Origin: Tridacna crocea
Taxonomy: Eukaryota > Mollusca > Bivalvia > Cardiida > Cardiidae
Assembly: GCA_943736015.1 (NCBI GenBank)
Contig: OX031057.1
Coordinates: 60,098,001-60,162,000 of the forward strand
Direction of reading: 5' to 3'
DNA length: 64,000 bases
In this document: one piece after another, positions 31,251-41,863 of the stretch
How the letters are laid out: each line of letters opens with the position of its first letter
Position numbering within the stretch: the first letter of the stretch is position 1
Notes under the pieces: model-generated
Seen by the model: the letters and a program-made list of their open reading frames with translations, nothing else
What the model was told of the DNA's origin: nothing
Database searches by the model: none
Made by a program: the position numbers and the translations under genes

Positions 31251-32128
31251 GTCTACTCCAAAGACAAATAAAGTAATATATGCCTAATAACTGAATGATA
31301 CAGTTCATTGAGAAGACAGTTGGAAGAAATCGGACGAGGTAGCATACTTGATCCTTAGAATTATATTTTCAACCTTTTGGGTGTTCTTGCACCAACAATA
31401 TCAGTAATTGCATTTTTTGAATGGACAACTGTGGCATTCTACCCTTGGCCATGTTTTTAGCGGCATGTAAACAGACAGACCTCATTTATTACGTCAGCAT
31501 TGCTGACGTCGTGTTCTATGTTATAGATCAATATAGGGAATGCGGATATGTTACCGCGCGGTAAAAATCGACATGAAAGTTTTTGCCGCGTGGACTTTTC
31601 GCAGCGCGATGAAAACGCATGGTTGGAAATGAGACAATGAAATTTAATTTGCCTGATTATTTTCGCCCTGCGTGCGGGTAAAAACGTGTGGTTGGAAACG
31701 AGGGCTAAACTAAAACATTGTCATGCAGGCAGCGGTACCATATCAGTAGATCTAATTTCGCAGGCTTTTCATTCAGCCGTGGGAAGTGCGGCACGCGAAC
31801 ATCGTAAACATTTTTATATTTGGAAATTTATTCCAACGAAATTTTAATTGAATTCAATCCTCAGGCAACGTCCACTCCGTATAGACATAAACAATTCATA
31901 AATAAGACTCGTACTTCAAGAGACCAGCGTAATGTATGTATACATGACATGAAGTCACCTCTCTTCAATAGAAAAAAAAAGTTTTGTCTCTGCCTAGGGT
32001 ACTTATCAGCCAGCTTGAGCCAAAATTCTATAGATATAGAAGTTCCAAATAAGGTTAATAGATTTAATTTTTGACACCTCTCTGAGTAACTGCTTGATGA
32101 TAATATATATTATCTTGATTGCATATAG
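31251..32128. other. Spacer, nothing recognised
   Basis: No gene seen. CGCG-containing text near 31550-31690 (TTACCGCGCGGTAAAA is a short palindrome) is the only local peculiarity. Confidence 0.4.
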
Positions 32129-32229
32129 ATCACACTGAATAACGTGAGCCGCGGACACCATATGTTCTTAATACACCAGATCGGATTTTCCACGTCAGAG
32201 GTGGTGTAAGTATTTTCATTTTCTATGGA

Positions 32230-32665
32230 CCTAATGAACCTAGATAAAATGTTGATTTACAGCAATGTCAAGGCGAATGATTGATCTGTTTACACACATA
32301 CTAGGGAATAATAATACCACCAAATAAGTGAGCTGTGACTTTATGAGCAACTGAGATTTTCTTTTTTGAAGTTTGTAGCCGATTTTCAGACAAAATGCCC
32401 TTAACCATTGTTCATTTTACAGGTTTGTATAACAAGATAAATGCATCTCCTAAGAGAAAACAAAATTTCACTTAGAAATGTCCATCCAAAGCGAAGATAT
32501 ACGTTTTTGAATGGACCTGGGTAGACTGGAAAATATGCTAACAAGACACCAATTTCATTTTCAGTGTATGCACATGGATCAGAAAAAGGTTGCGGTAACT
32601 GGACACCAACCTTTAAATCATCAATATAATTTCTGCCTGAAACTCGATGCATGGACTGCATACGA
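32230..32665 (-). repeat. 430-bp internal inverted repeat, arm 1
   Basis: Minus-strand text GATTTAAAGGTTGGTGTCCA, GAAATTGGTGTCTTGTTAGC and TTTGGATGGACATTTCTAAG recurs on the plus strand at 34245-34665 with perhaps 85-90% identity by eye. Confidence 0.8.
32401..32661 (-). CDS. Hypothetical small ORF in the 4-kb element
   Basis: 86 codons containing GRNYIDDLKVGVQLPQPFSD and GVLLAYFPVYPGPFKNVYLR. The inverted partner arm at 34245-34665 keeps much of the same reading (IYLVVQTCKMNNG) but is broken by small changes. No family recognised. It could be a transposon-encoded fragment or chance openness. Confidence 0.25.
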   Translation of the reverse strand: MQSMHRVSGRNYIDDLKVGVQLPQPFSDPCAYTENEIGVLLAYFPVYPGPFKNVYLRFGWTFLSEILFSLRRCIYLVIQTCKMNNG

Positions 32666-32933
32666 AGACTATTTCTGTAACCATTAGGTCACTATGGTCC
32701 GTTACCTGATTAAGAGCATGTTCAACCCGATTTCATTACTTATAGCGCTTGCTTTCTGATTATGGCTGAGATTCATTGGTCCATTATTACGATTTTTCTT
32801 GAAATATTTGCGATATTACGGCAATGTACGAAGTAGACCTACGATACTTGATCACGATTGACCGGTCATTGCTTCAAATGTTGGTGCAAGACATGTTCTT
32901 TGTTTACAGCGTTTCAGTTTTGTGAACGGCGTA

Positions 32934-33000
32934 TTAACCCATTACCATGCAATCACGAGCTTTAATGCCTCTGGGAAAGATGGATTAGAAAAACATTGTC
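32934..33000 (+). repeat. TTAA-MITE left end
   Basis: TTAACCCATTACCATGCAAT .. GATTAGAAAAACATTGTC, then unrelated sequence. Confidence 0.65.
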
Positions 33001-33065
33001 TGATAAACAGAGTGTGCATTATTTACCACATTTTGCCGGATTCTTAGTTTATCGTAGTAGACCCC

Positions 33066-33365
33066 TGATAGAAAACAGCTCTTTCCACAATAATATTATC
33101 CTACAAAATTTGCTATGATTAAAAAAGAATGTTATTGTACTGCTTAAACCAAGCCACTTTTCCCTTTTGTCTTTTCTAGAATCATCATTTATAAATCTAA
33201 AACCACTATATTTTCATTACAAAGAGATATAGTAATTACCTCCCCTTTCTGGAAACTAACAAAAGTATCTACAAATAATTTCAAAATAGGCATAAAGAAA
33301 TTTCTGGTCCGTTGAAAATGTGCAAAAGTATTATACCTGTATAAATCCGTATTTATCAACTATCA
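33066..33365 (-). repeat. Second copy of the 380-bp TTAA-ended element
   Basis: GAAAACAGCTCTTTCCAC, GAATCATCATTTATAAATCT and TAATTACCTCCCCTTTCT correspond in inverse orientation to 45835-46215. The termini are lost. Confidence 0.7.
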
Positions 33366-33574
33366 AGAAAACTTTATGCAATGCAGCACTAGAGGTATTA
33401 GGGTCTAAGTAATTTTCAAATCCGCTTGTGATTGCAAGTTTGAATTTTTTTTTAAATGAAGAAAAGCTTCTTTTCTAATTAGAATAGTTATTTTCTTTCA
33501 TCTCAAACATACATCAAAGAAATTATGTACAAACCATTGGAATTTTTGCTTATATAAATAATGACCATCTTATT

Positions 33575-33977
33575 TGGATTTTACGCCGTTTTCAACAGTA
33601 TTTCAACAGTATTTCAGTCATATCACGGCGTTAGTGCACTTATCTATGTGTGTTGTCAAAAGCAGTTTATTCTTTTCCTGCACTGATTTCACCCTACAAA
33701 ACTTGAATTACCACGAGTTCAAAATTTTGTAGTCCAGTTTGGTTTGGTTTTGGGGTTTTATGCTGTTTTCAACAGTATTTCAGTCCTCTCACCGTGGTCA
33801 GTGCACCTATCCATATGTTGCTGGTATTTCTTCACCAGTACCACACACATTTTTCCTTCCAAGCCACTGACTGCTTTTTTCTCATTGACAAAGTTTACAC
33901 AGGTGTCAACTTGCAAATTAGGTGTCATAATCCCTTCTCAACACCTGTCTTGCTCAAGTCTGCATAAGTCTGCATAG
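33575..33977 (-). repeat. SINE 3'-part relatives, two
   Basis: TTTTACGCCGTTTTCAACAG .. CACGGCGTTAGTGCAC and GGGGTTTTATGCTGTTTTCA .. ACCGTGGTCAGTGCACC are reverse complements of a SINE tail related to the element at 39767-40031. AAGCCACTGACTGC is also shared. Confidence 0.6.
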
Positions 33978-34244
33978 GTGTTAATATATCAATAGAAAGT
34001 ATCAACAAACTTGCAGTACAAATTAAAATAAGCTAATATGTAAATCATTTTGGGGGGGGGGGGAGTCAAAATTTGAAATAAATAATTTATTAGTGAAAAA
34101 CATCATGAACAAATAAAATGTAGACGAAATGGGACTACTGGGCAAAACAGGTGTAGACAAAATGGGACTGTTGCGCAAATTTGTAGACAAAATGGGAGTA
34201 GACGAAATGGGAGTAGACCAAATGGGATGTATAGTCCATGCATC

Positions 34245-34665
34245 GAGTTACAGACAGAAATGTTGATGATTTAAAGGTTGGTGTCCAGTTACCGCAAGCT
34301 TTTTCTGATCAGGTGTCAGTGTGCATGTATACACTGAAAATGAAATTGGTGTCTTGTTAGCATATTTTCCTATACCCAGGTCCATTCAAAAATGTATATC
34401 TTTGCTTTGGATGGACATTTCTAAGAGAAATTTTGTTTTCTTTTAGGGGATACATTTATCTTGTTGTACAAACTTGTAAAATGAACAATGGAAAGGAGAT
34501 TTTGTCTAAAAATCGGCAACAAACTTCAAAAAAAATAAAATCTCAGTTGCTCATAGAGCCACAGCTCGATTATATGATGGTATTATTATTCCCTATTATG
34601 TGTGTAAACAGATTAATCATTCGCCTTGACATTGCTGTAAATCAACATTTCTATCTAGCTTAATG
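34245..34665 (+). repeat. 430-bp internal inverted repeat, arm 2
   Basis: Partner of 32230-32665. Starts near CCATGCATCGAGTTACAGAC and ends near CTGTAAATCAACATTT. Confidence 0.8.
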
Positions 34666-34960
34666 ATGTTTGGTATAAATGTTCATGCGCATCCATACTG
34701 CGCACGTGTATTTCTCACAGATAGTAAAACTATCAGCGCTATTGCATATTTTTCACTCAAATGGCAACAGTAACAGCGGACTGACAGTGCACTTTTACAA
34801 GTAGAATATTCTACAGATGGTACTAGTACGGTTGCACCAGCCATGGTATTCTATTGTCGAAATAAAATGGGAAAGTTTTCATCAAAACGAACGCTTATTT
34901 GTCGTGGAAAAAGGAAATTACCAGCCATCCAACGGGGAAAACGATACAGCTTCTGACGTT

Positions 34961-35043
34961 TTCCTGACAATGGCAGGCCAGTTGTCATGCTATCCTTTCA
35001 GGAATAAGGTGATAGCATCAAAACTGGCCTGCCAGTGTAAGGA
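34961..35043. repeat. Imperfect hairpin inside an open frame
   Basis: GGCAGGCCAGTT..ATGCTATC at 34972-34993 pairs with GATAGCAT..AACTGGCCTGCC at 35011-35033; outer TCCTG and AAGGA also match. It lies in a 127-codon plus-strand open frame (34817-35200) that I do not support as a gene. Confidence 0.65.
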
Positions 35044-35149
35044 TGATATGACTGGTAAAGAACTAGCTGGAAAAAAAGTCCAGTTAAACAATGAAACAGG
35101 CAGAAAATTGAAGCTGTTGAGGTATACCTATTTCTTGAAGTATAGCTAT

Positions 35150-35480
35150 TTCTTTCTGAAAAATACTGTGGGAAAAGGAGAAATTTCTTCAACCGAATAA
35201 TTTTTCCTTTTTCCATCATGTCTGCCGAGCTTTTATCTCATTTTTTCCACAGACATTTCTTTTTTTTTTTGTATTTCTATGAGCCGTATGGCCAAAATCA
35301 TGTATGCAAATTTATAAAAAAAGACCTACATGTAGGCAATGAAGGGTTTAATATGAATTTGAGGTATATATGTTAATTTTTTGAAGGAGTATAGGATCCA
35401 AAATTAATGTGGGAAAAGGAGAAATCACTTTTAATGAGCATGAGCAATTTCTTCTTTCCCTCTATGTCTGCTGAGCTTCT
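35150..35480. repeat. Two TTAA-MITE hairpin remnants, type 2-like
   Basis: At about 35155-35240: CTGTGGGAAAAGGAGAAATT .. TTTTTCCTTTTTCC. At about 35400-35480: GTGGGAAAAGGAGAAATCAC .. GAGCAATTTCTTCTTTCC. Both are followed by ATGTCTGC[C/T]GAGCTT, so they may belong to one distinct subfamily. Confidence 0.6.
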
Positions 35481-36084
35481 ATTATATAGTTTTCCTTGGA
35501 AAAAATTAACTTCCAACGTGACCTTCATCCCTGTTTCCTGGGGAAGGAAGCACAGGTTGGTGCCATTTTCATTTTTTCTTATTGTCAAGATTTATAAGTA
35601 CTATGATTGTGAAAATTTTAAATCTGTCCGTTAGAAAGTATATTTTTATTGAAGATTAACCCTTAACCTGGTCAAATTATCTCCCTTTTTAACTCAATGG
35701 TCTGTATATATAATGCATTTTGGTACATTTACCATGCTCAGAACCAGGATTTTCTTGTTTTTTGTGCAAAACTGAATTATTTTTCTTTAAAGTGATGTAT
35801 ATTTGTATATTCTATTGGTAATTTTCCTTTTTTATTGACTTTTAAAGGAAAGTGTGATAAATCCAATGTATGCTGAATTTTGGAACTGTATATACCTTTT
35901 TCAAAAGTGAATTTCTCGGAAACGAGCACGGGGACCCCCGTTTTTTTTCATTGTAATCTACAAGAAACATGATGAGCTGTGTATGTGCAAAGTTTAAAAA
36001 AAATCTGTCCGTTGGAAGAATTTATCATAAACGTCCTTAAGAACATTATGGTGTCCGCGGCTCGCGTTGATCAGTGTGTAGATC

Positions 36085-36422
36085 GAAGTCTGTATATCAC
36101 ACGAAAGGAATAAGGCCTGGTGTCAAGTATTACAACCCAAATAGGGATACATGATTGGACCCTTTGTAATTTATCCACATCCACTGGTAGTAGAAAGGGG
36201 CTACTTTTACACCTTAAATGTAATTTGACAGCAGTTTAAAGACCTGTGTAGGTAGACACTTGAATAATGCTTCTGACATTAATATATTCCTGAAATTTAC
36301 TGGTTTATTTTTCAAAGATACTAATATTAATATCAATAAATTACCCCATTACTATATATATTTTATGTGTATAGCGCATACACTCACATTTCGTAATCAT
36401 TTTGGTTGCTCAGTCCTGCTCT
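36085..36422. other. Spacer, nothing recognised
   Basis: AT-rich, no feature seen. Confidence 0.4.
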
Positions 36423-36651
36423 TTAACCCATTACCACACAATCCCTACTTTTGACGCCCCTGAGAAAGAAGCCTTTTGAAAACACTGTGGGAAAAGGAGA
36501 AAATGCTGGTAACCAGCATTTTCTCCTATTCCCACAGTGTTTTCTACCCTTCACAAAACAAATTTAAAATTTTCAGTCACTTTCATTTTGTCGTCTGCAA
36601 ATGCTTTCAATTTGGACCAGTCCAAAATTTTGCCATTTGGTAAAGGGTTAA
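36423..36651 (+). repeat. TTAA-MITE, type 1 core, near consensus
   Basis: 229 bp, TTAACCCATTACCACACAAT to TTTGGTAAAGGGTTAA. Only one arm mismatch is seen (CTCCTATTCCC). Among the least decayed copies. Confidence 0.93.
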
Positions 36652-37235
36652 ACAGATGGCATTCATTATTGGTATGGATGAGGGTCAACACCACCTGACA
36701 TGTTTCTTCGGACTGGCGTGACCCCTCATCCTTACCATTCGTGTACTAACAACGCGCCTTCCCAATTACCCTATTTGCCTGTCTGTCTGTCCGTCTGAAA
36801 ATACTTTATTACCATGAGACGCAGTTATTAATTTAATGAAACTGTTTATTTTTTCTCATGTGTCTATGTACTATATATTTGAGAGTAGGAGTATTTGTCT
36901 GTCTGTCCCAACTATTGTTAATCAGTTAGAGCCTTCTTCTTGTGTTCAATATGCCCATAGATTTAAATGACAGGTTATTTCACATGTTTACAAGTAGGTG
37001 ACACTTTTTTTTCTGCAATTTTACATGAAAATTACAAATTAGGTGCTTTTTAATGCTACCTTTGAAATTTTATATCGAAAGACTATCTTAAATAATCTAC
37101 ATTTTAAAAACCTAAATGTATTTCTGGTTGGAGGGGGAGAGACAAAGAAAAGACGAAGAACTATAAACAATTATCTGACCTGTAAAGGAAATGGTGATAA
37201 ATGATTTAAGTTCTTTGGTTGCAGAAAATTGACCT
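36652..37235. other. Spacer, nothing recognised
   Basis: Contains CTGTCTGTCCGTCTG near 36780, as seen in repeat heads elsewhere, but no clear element. Confidence 0.4.
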
Positions 37236-37433
37236 GGACCCCTATTCACCAACCATTCTTAAGAACGTTCTTTGTCTTACTCTCCAGAATTTTCTGCATT
37301 TGTAAGTAACACGACTTCTGATTGGCTAAACCATTCGGTTTAGCCAATCAGAAGTTGTGTTACTTACAAATGTAGAATTCTATGCAGAATAAGACTAAGA
37401 ATATTCTCAAGAATGGTTGGTGAATACGGGCCC
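37236..37433. repeat. Full-length foldback MITE
   Basis: TGGACCCCTATTCACCAACC .. GTTGGTGAATACGGGCCC. Central CTAAACCATTCGGTTTAG. Directly abuts the next copy. Confidence 0.9.
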
Positions 37434-37632
37434 AGGGTTTGTATTCACCAACCATTCTTGAGAATATTCTTGGTCTCATTCTGCAAGATTTCCTGACAGT
37501 GAAAGTAACAGGACTTCTGATTGGCTAAACCAAATGGTTTAGCCAATCAGAAGCCCTGTAACTTTCACAGTGACAAAATTCTGAAGAATAAGGCTAAGAA
37601 TGTTCTTAAGAATGGTTGGTGAATACGGACCC
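37434..37632. repeat. Full-length foldback MITE
   Basis: AGGGTTTGTATTCACCAACC .. GGTTGGTGAATACGGACCC. The arms carry matching variants (AAGTAACAGGACTTCTG and CAGAAGCCCTGTAACTT), so both arms differ together from the copy beside it, apart from one base. Confidence 0.9.
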
Positions 37633-38445
37633 TGATTGTAAGTTCAAAAAGGAAAGTCAAACCAGTCAACCTCTTCAGTTGACCTGCAATAATATCTTTT
37701 GAATTATGATTTAAAAAAAAAAAGATCCTACTGATAAAAACTATGATACTGATGAAAATATGTAATATACTTTTCATACAGGATGTAGGAGGAGAGCTTT
37801 TAAGACTAGTTTAGAAACAGGACAGTTATGTAAGTCAGTGATTTAATCGACCCAATCAATCACTTCAATCGACCACAAATTGATCAGTATTGACCAGTTT
37901 TAACCTGTTAAAACCACCGACCCAGTCAATACTCATATTGACCGGCTTTTTGCTGACCATGTAGATGCATGTAGAGGAACGAAATGCTTCAAACCTGGGT
38001 TCCGAGGATGATCAAAGATATCAAGTTCAGTCATTTGCACCAATGTATAAAAAATATGTTTAAAAATGTGAAAGGAAAAGCATAGATACTCATAACTATG
38101 AGTTTTTCTTTTCTCACAATTTTTTTGTTCAAAAGTCTCATATCTAAAAAGGTTTATATCAATTACATGTAAAATGCATTGACAAAAGACGGATGTGCAT
38201 TATTTATCATATTCTCCCGGATGTGCATTGTTAATCTTTATCCTTCCGTTTGCAACCACAGTTGGATTTGTGAACAATATTGACAACAATCAGTCTACAA
38301 ATTCTGGTTCATACCTTCTGCTCCACTTTTTACTACACTTTTCTAAGTTTTAATAACCTTGAGAAAGACAGCTTTTGAAAACATCATGGGATAAGGACTT
38401 CATACACAGTCTTGTTTACATATATACATTGTATATAATAAGCAA
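37633..38445. other. Spacer with a MITE remnant
   Basis: Nothing gene-like. A weak TTAA-MITE fragment (AGCTTTTGAAAACATCATGG) lies at about 38340-38398. Confidence 0.4.
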
Positions 38446-38464
38446 GGTCTCTCTCTCTCTCTCA

Positions 38465-38503
<39 letters not shown>

Positions 38504-38506
38504 ACA
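38446..38506. repeat. (CT)n(CA)n microsatellite
   Basis: Compound CTCTCT.. tract followed by CACACA.. over about 60 bases. Confidence 0.95.
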
Positions 38507-38633
38507 AGACAGTTAAGTGCAGGACCGGTGTACACTTGCTATACCATCTTGTCTTTATCTAGGCATCATGCAAATTTTACCATGTGGTGCAATGTTGTGA
38601 AAGGCTTTGATGTTTCATTTGACTATTTTGGTT

Positions 38634-38859
38634 ATTTCTTTACCTCACAATCCTGACTTTAAATGACCCGAGAAAGAAGCCTTTTGAAAAGGTTGTGGGA
38701 AAAGGAGAAAATGCTGGTTGCCCGCATTTTCTCCTTTTTCCACAATGTTTTCAACCCATCCTAGCACAAATTACAATGTTTGAGTCACTATTATTTTGTT
38801 GTCTGCAAATGCTCTCAGTTTTGACCAGGCAAAAATTTTGTCATTTGGTAATGAGTTAA
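38634..38859 (+). repeat. TTAA-MITE, type 1 core
   Basis: TCTTTACCTCACAATCCTGA to TTTGGTAATGAGTTAA. The loop has matched changes (GCTGGTTGCCCGC). Confidence 0.85.
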
Positions 38860-39067
38860 ACACTTTACAAAGTAAGAGGCTTTCTGAAAACATTGTGGGA
38901 AAAGGAAAAAATGCTGGTAACTAGCATTTTCTCCTCTTTCCAAAATCTTTTCTACCCTTCACAAAACAAATTTTAAATTTTCAGTCAGTTTTATTTTGTT
39001 GTTTGCAAAATTGCAAATGCTTTCAACTTGGACCAGGCTAAAATTTCGTCATTTGATAAAGAGTTAA
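38856..39067 (+). repeat. TTAA-MITE, type 1 core, shortened left
   Basis: Shares TTAA with the copy before it. The left subterminal block is deleted (TTAAACACTTTACAAAGTAA). Ends TTTGATAAAGAGTTAA. Confidence 0.83.
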
Positions 39068-39753
39068 ACATACTTCTTCAACACTTTACAAGGTCAGTCC
39101 TGGTTTTTATTGCCATGAGGTGAAAAGTACATACTACTATTGCCCTCATGGATGATTTATTGTGCCTCCTAACTCACATCCATGGTTTATTGAATGATAA
39201 ACCACAAAAGAAAGAAAAGTTTTTCTTAATTTACTCATTAATTTAATGATAAACCACAATAGAAAGAAGATTATTTCTTAATTTACCCATTAAAAGTACA
39301 TTGCATATTTTAACTCAGTGGAGGAAGGTCAGGGATGTTTATATCATGACTGTGTGTCCATTTTGGATTGTGTTAACTTTTATGTACTATTATGTACTTA
39401 TGTACTTCTATGTATTTCAAACATCTTCTTTGAAAGTACCATCCAGTTCGGACATAAAATGATCCTGTCATGGTCCTCTTATGTATTTTTTTTCAAAGAT
39501 TTGGTGACTGTAAAAAATTTGATTTCCATGGCAACAAAAATGAAAAATATAAAAAATCTTGAGGGAAAAAATTCTGTCTGAAACCAAAAACCCAGGGGTT
39601 ACGAAATTTTAGACTATAGCAAGATTTTTGAAACATTAGTCATGTGGTCAGCCCACAGTTTGATAAGTTTTACAAAGGCTTATTTAGTGAGAGTCTGTGT
39701 CTGTGTGCAGGAGGTAGGAGTGCATTAATTACACAGACACAAGGTTAGATCAT
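39068..39753. other. Spacer with weak array-like text
   Basis: No gene. GATGATTTATTGTGCCTCC / AAACCACAA text repeats twice near 39180-39260, and TGATCCTGTCATGGTCCTCT also occurs near 1043. Confidence 0.4.
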
Positions 39754-39766
39754 TCTCTGGCAAAAG

Positions 39767-40031
39767 CCCGCCCGGGTGGCTCAGTGGTGAGCGCGTCGGA
39801 CTCATGACCTGGTGGTTGTGAGTTCGATACACAGATGAGGCAAACGTTCTTTCCGGCGTATTTTCGCCTCTCACCTCTGCTGAAGCATGTGAGAAAAGTA
39901 GTCGGTGGCTTTGGAAAGAAAGTAGTGTTAGTACTGGTGTGAGAAAGCCAGGAAATACATGTGCGTCACCGATCGCCATGATATGACCTTAGCTGTTAAA
40001 GTGGCGTTAAACCCCAATACAACCAACCAAA
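39767..40031 (+). repeat. tRNA-derived SINE with 13-bp target duplication
   Basis: Box A TGGCTCAGTGG (39777-39787) and box B GTTCGATAC (39822-39830) lie at tRNA spacing. A 3' body ends GGCGTTAAACCCCAATACAA, CCAACC. TCTCTGGCAAAAG stands on both sides (39754-39766, 40032-40044) as a perfect target-site duplication, so this is an intact SINE insertion. Related 3' parts are at 33575-33977, 52604-52805 and 63830-64000. Confidence 0.95.
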
Positions 40032-40133
40032 TCTCTGGCAAAAGCGGTTTATTAAGCGCCTTTTTGCAGAGTTTTGCTCATGTGATTTAGACAGGAGGAA
40101 ATCTTGCAGATAAATTGTTTTATTGTTGATTTG

Positions 40134-40656
40134 GGTTCCTTCACTAGACTACTAAATTCTGGTCTTGTTCAGACTGAAAGCATTTGCAAACAAGTGATGA
40201 TTATCTCTGAGAGGGTAGAGAATATTGCATTATCTCCCGCTAGATGGCATTCTATAAATACTCATCTATCTGATATGGGCATCCTGGGTACAGAACCGAA
40301 CCACTTTCCTACGCGACAACCGTTACTTTGAATTTAAAACAAAAAAAAGGTTTACCCAATAAAACGCTACCTCGTGCTCTTCACTCAACTATGATCACCA
40401 GTTTAGAGAAATCTGTTGCTAAAGCAGGTCTCATTTCTCCTCAAACGTATTGAAACCTAAAAGCTATTTTCAATATTGCTACTTTATAGAGCGTAATATT
40501 ACAGTCAGCCCGCTTTCGGGGCTAGTAGTGATGCGTCATATAAGACAGTCGAATCTTCGAAGAATATGACATGCGCAGACAACGGAGAATATTGTGTAAA
40601 AGGGCATAAAGCTGGTTACCAGCATTTTTCCTTCCTTTTCCAACATTTTTTTTTAA
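40134..40656 (-). repeat. TTAA-MITE split by the Mutator-like MITE
   Basis: The left part (GAAAGCATTTGCAAACAAGT .. AGAGGGTAGAGAATATTG) and right part (GAGAATATTGTGTAAAAG .. TTTTTAA) are separated by 40228-40584. GAGAATATTG is repeated on both sides. Confidence 0.85.
40228..40584 (+). repeat. Mutator-like MITE candidate, copy 2
   Basis: 357 bp, CATTATCTCCCGC to GCGCAGACAACG, with a weak inverted end (CRTTRTCTSC). A perfect 10-bp duplication GAGAATATTG stands at 40218-40227 and 40585-40594. 9-11-bp duplications are typical of Mutator-like elements. Confidence 0.85.
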
Positions 40657-40790
40657 CTCTTTACCACACAACCACAACTTTTCTACCCTTCCCAAATCAA
40701 ATTTCAATTTTTGATTCACATTTATTTTGTCGTCTGCAGATGCTTTCAATTTAGACAAGTCCAAAATTTTGTTGTTCTGTAAAGAGTTAA
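40653..40790 (+). repeat. TTAA-MITE lacking the whole hairpin
   Basis: TTAACTCTTTACCACACAAC, CACAACTTTTCTACCCTTCC, then the normal right half to GTAAAGAGTTAA. The segment from the left subterminal block through the right hairpin arm has been removed, leaving 138 bp. Confidence 0.85.
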
Positions 40791-40815
40791 ACCCTTCTTT
40801 TGACCTAAGAGTCAT

Positions 40816-41050
40816 TTAACTCTTTACCACACAATCACAACTTTTAACAACTCTGAGAGAGAAGCCTTTCGAAAACATTGTGGGAAAAGGAGAAAATGCT
40901 GGTAACCAGCATTTTCTCCTTTTACCACAATGTTTTCTACCCTGCTGGAAAAAAATTTCAATTTTTGAGTTACATGTTCATTTATTTTGTCATCTGCAAA
41001 TGCTTTTGATTTCGACAAGTCTAAAATATTGTTGTTTGGTAATGAGTTAA
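40816..41050 (+). repeat. TTAA-MITE, type 1 core
   Basis: TTAACTCTTTACCACACAAT to TTTGGTAATGAGTTAA, 235 bp, good hairpin. Lies about 220 bases before the GXYLT start codon. Confidence 0.9.
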
Positions 41051-41269
41051 ATTCAAGTTTTTTTTATATATATACAGGGTGAAAAAGTCGATCTTTCTCA
41101 AGTTAACATTACCCAAAGGAAAGGACTATTTAAAATATTGTGGGTAAAGGAGAAAATGTTGGTAACCAGCTGTGGAGTACAGCAGTGCAGTGCTTTGAAT
41201 TATTTCTTTCTTTTTCTTTCACTCATTAGGTATCCAAAGACGGTCATATAACATCATAGGTATAACAGG

Positions 41270-41451
41270 ATGAGCAAAAGATTTGGCAGTATCAATGGAC
41301 TCAAGCTGAAACTGATACTTTACATTGTGATTGTGGTTGTAATTTTTGTGTGTGGACTCATGCTGTTCAACAAGAAGATCCATGTAAGATACCCCAACAT
41401 GGCAACAACAGGAGTGGCTTGGAATGTATCCAAGGATTGGGAAGGAAACAG
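41270..41451 (+). CDS. GXYLT: GXYLT-type xylosyltransferase, first coding exon
   Basis: GXYLT enzymes are Golgi/ER type II membrane glycosyltransferases (family GT8) that add xylose to O-glucose on EGF repeats of Notch-like proteins. This exon starts at ATG 41270 and reads MSKRFGSINGLKLKLI, a hydrophobic membrane anchor at about residues 12-32, then a short stem NMATTGVAWNVSKDWEGN. The short basic N-terminus followed by one membrane segment fits a type II protein. Donor AACAG|GTTGG leaves phase 2, which joins exactly to the exon at 53128 (..[12 protein letters not shown]). The start is the first ATG before the anchor; a stop lies upstream in frame. A TTAA-MITE begins 12 bases after the exon. 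Confidence 0.78.
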
Positions 41452-41462
41452 GTTGGTTTACA

Positions 41463-41686
41463 TTAAGTCTATACCACACAGTCCCGACTTTTTACACCTC
41501 TTTGAAAGAAGCCTTTTGAAAACATTGTGGGAAATGGAGAGAATGCTGGTAACCAGCATTTTCTCCTTTTCCAACAATGTTTTCTTCCCTCCCTAAACAA
41601 ATTTCAGTTAGTTACATTCATTTTGTCATCTGCAAATGCTTTTAATTTGTACCAGTCTAAAATTTTGTTGTTTGGTGAAGAGTTAA
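41463..41686 (+). repeat. TTAA-MITE just after the GXYLT donor
   Basis: TTAAGTCTATACCACACAGT to TTTGGTGAAGAGTTAA, 224 bp. Starts within the first 12 bases of intron 1, leaving only GTTGGTTTACA between donor and element. Confidence 0.88.
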
Positions 41687-41863
41687 GTCACTGTTGTAAT
41701 ATTAAAGGTATTAATGGAACGCGATAACCGTGGCCTTTGTTTACAATAATTCAGACCATTCTATTTTCGTGTACGGGAAGGACAGGTAAATTATCCGATA
41801 ATATTTAACTAAAATGTAAATTGAAAAGGCTTAAAACCTTTACAGGTTCTCAATTGTACTGAA

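Larger units (their letters stand above)
32129..36084. mobile_element. 4-kb TIR element, composite
   Basis: Left end ACACTGAATAACGTGAGCCG, CGGACACCATATGTTCTTA. The right end read inward is ACACTGATCAACGCGAGCCG, CGGACACCATAATGTTCTTA, giving about 36 matches in 40. The interior holds an inverted pair of about 430 bp (32230-32665 and 34245-34665) and copies of other repeats, so it may be a DNA transposon filled with later insertions. No transposase was recognised. Confidence 0.65.

Noticed and set aside
34817-35200. 127-codon plus-strand open frame
   Set aside because: It spans a palindrome and ends in a MITE hairpin remnant (NTVGKGEIS); no homology recognised and no splice context.
30889-40584. 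A 9.7-kb transposon bounded by 350-bp inverted repeats
   Set aside because: Each 'TIR' is a complete element with its own 10-bp flanking duplication, so they are two separate insertions in opposite orientation.
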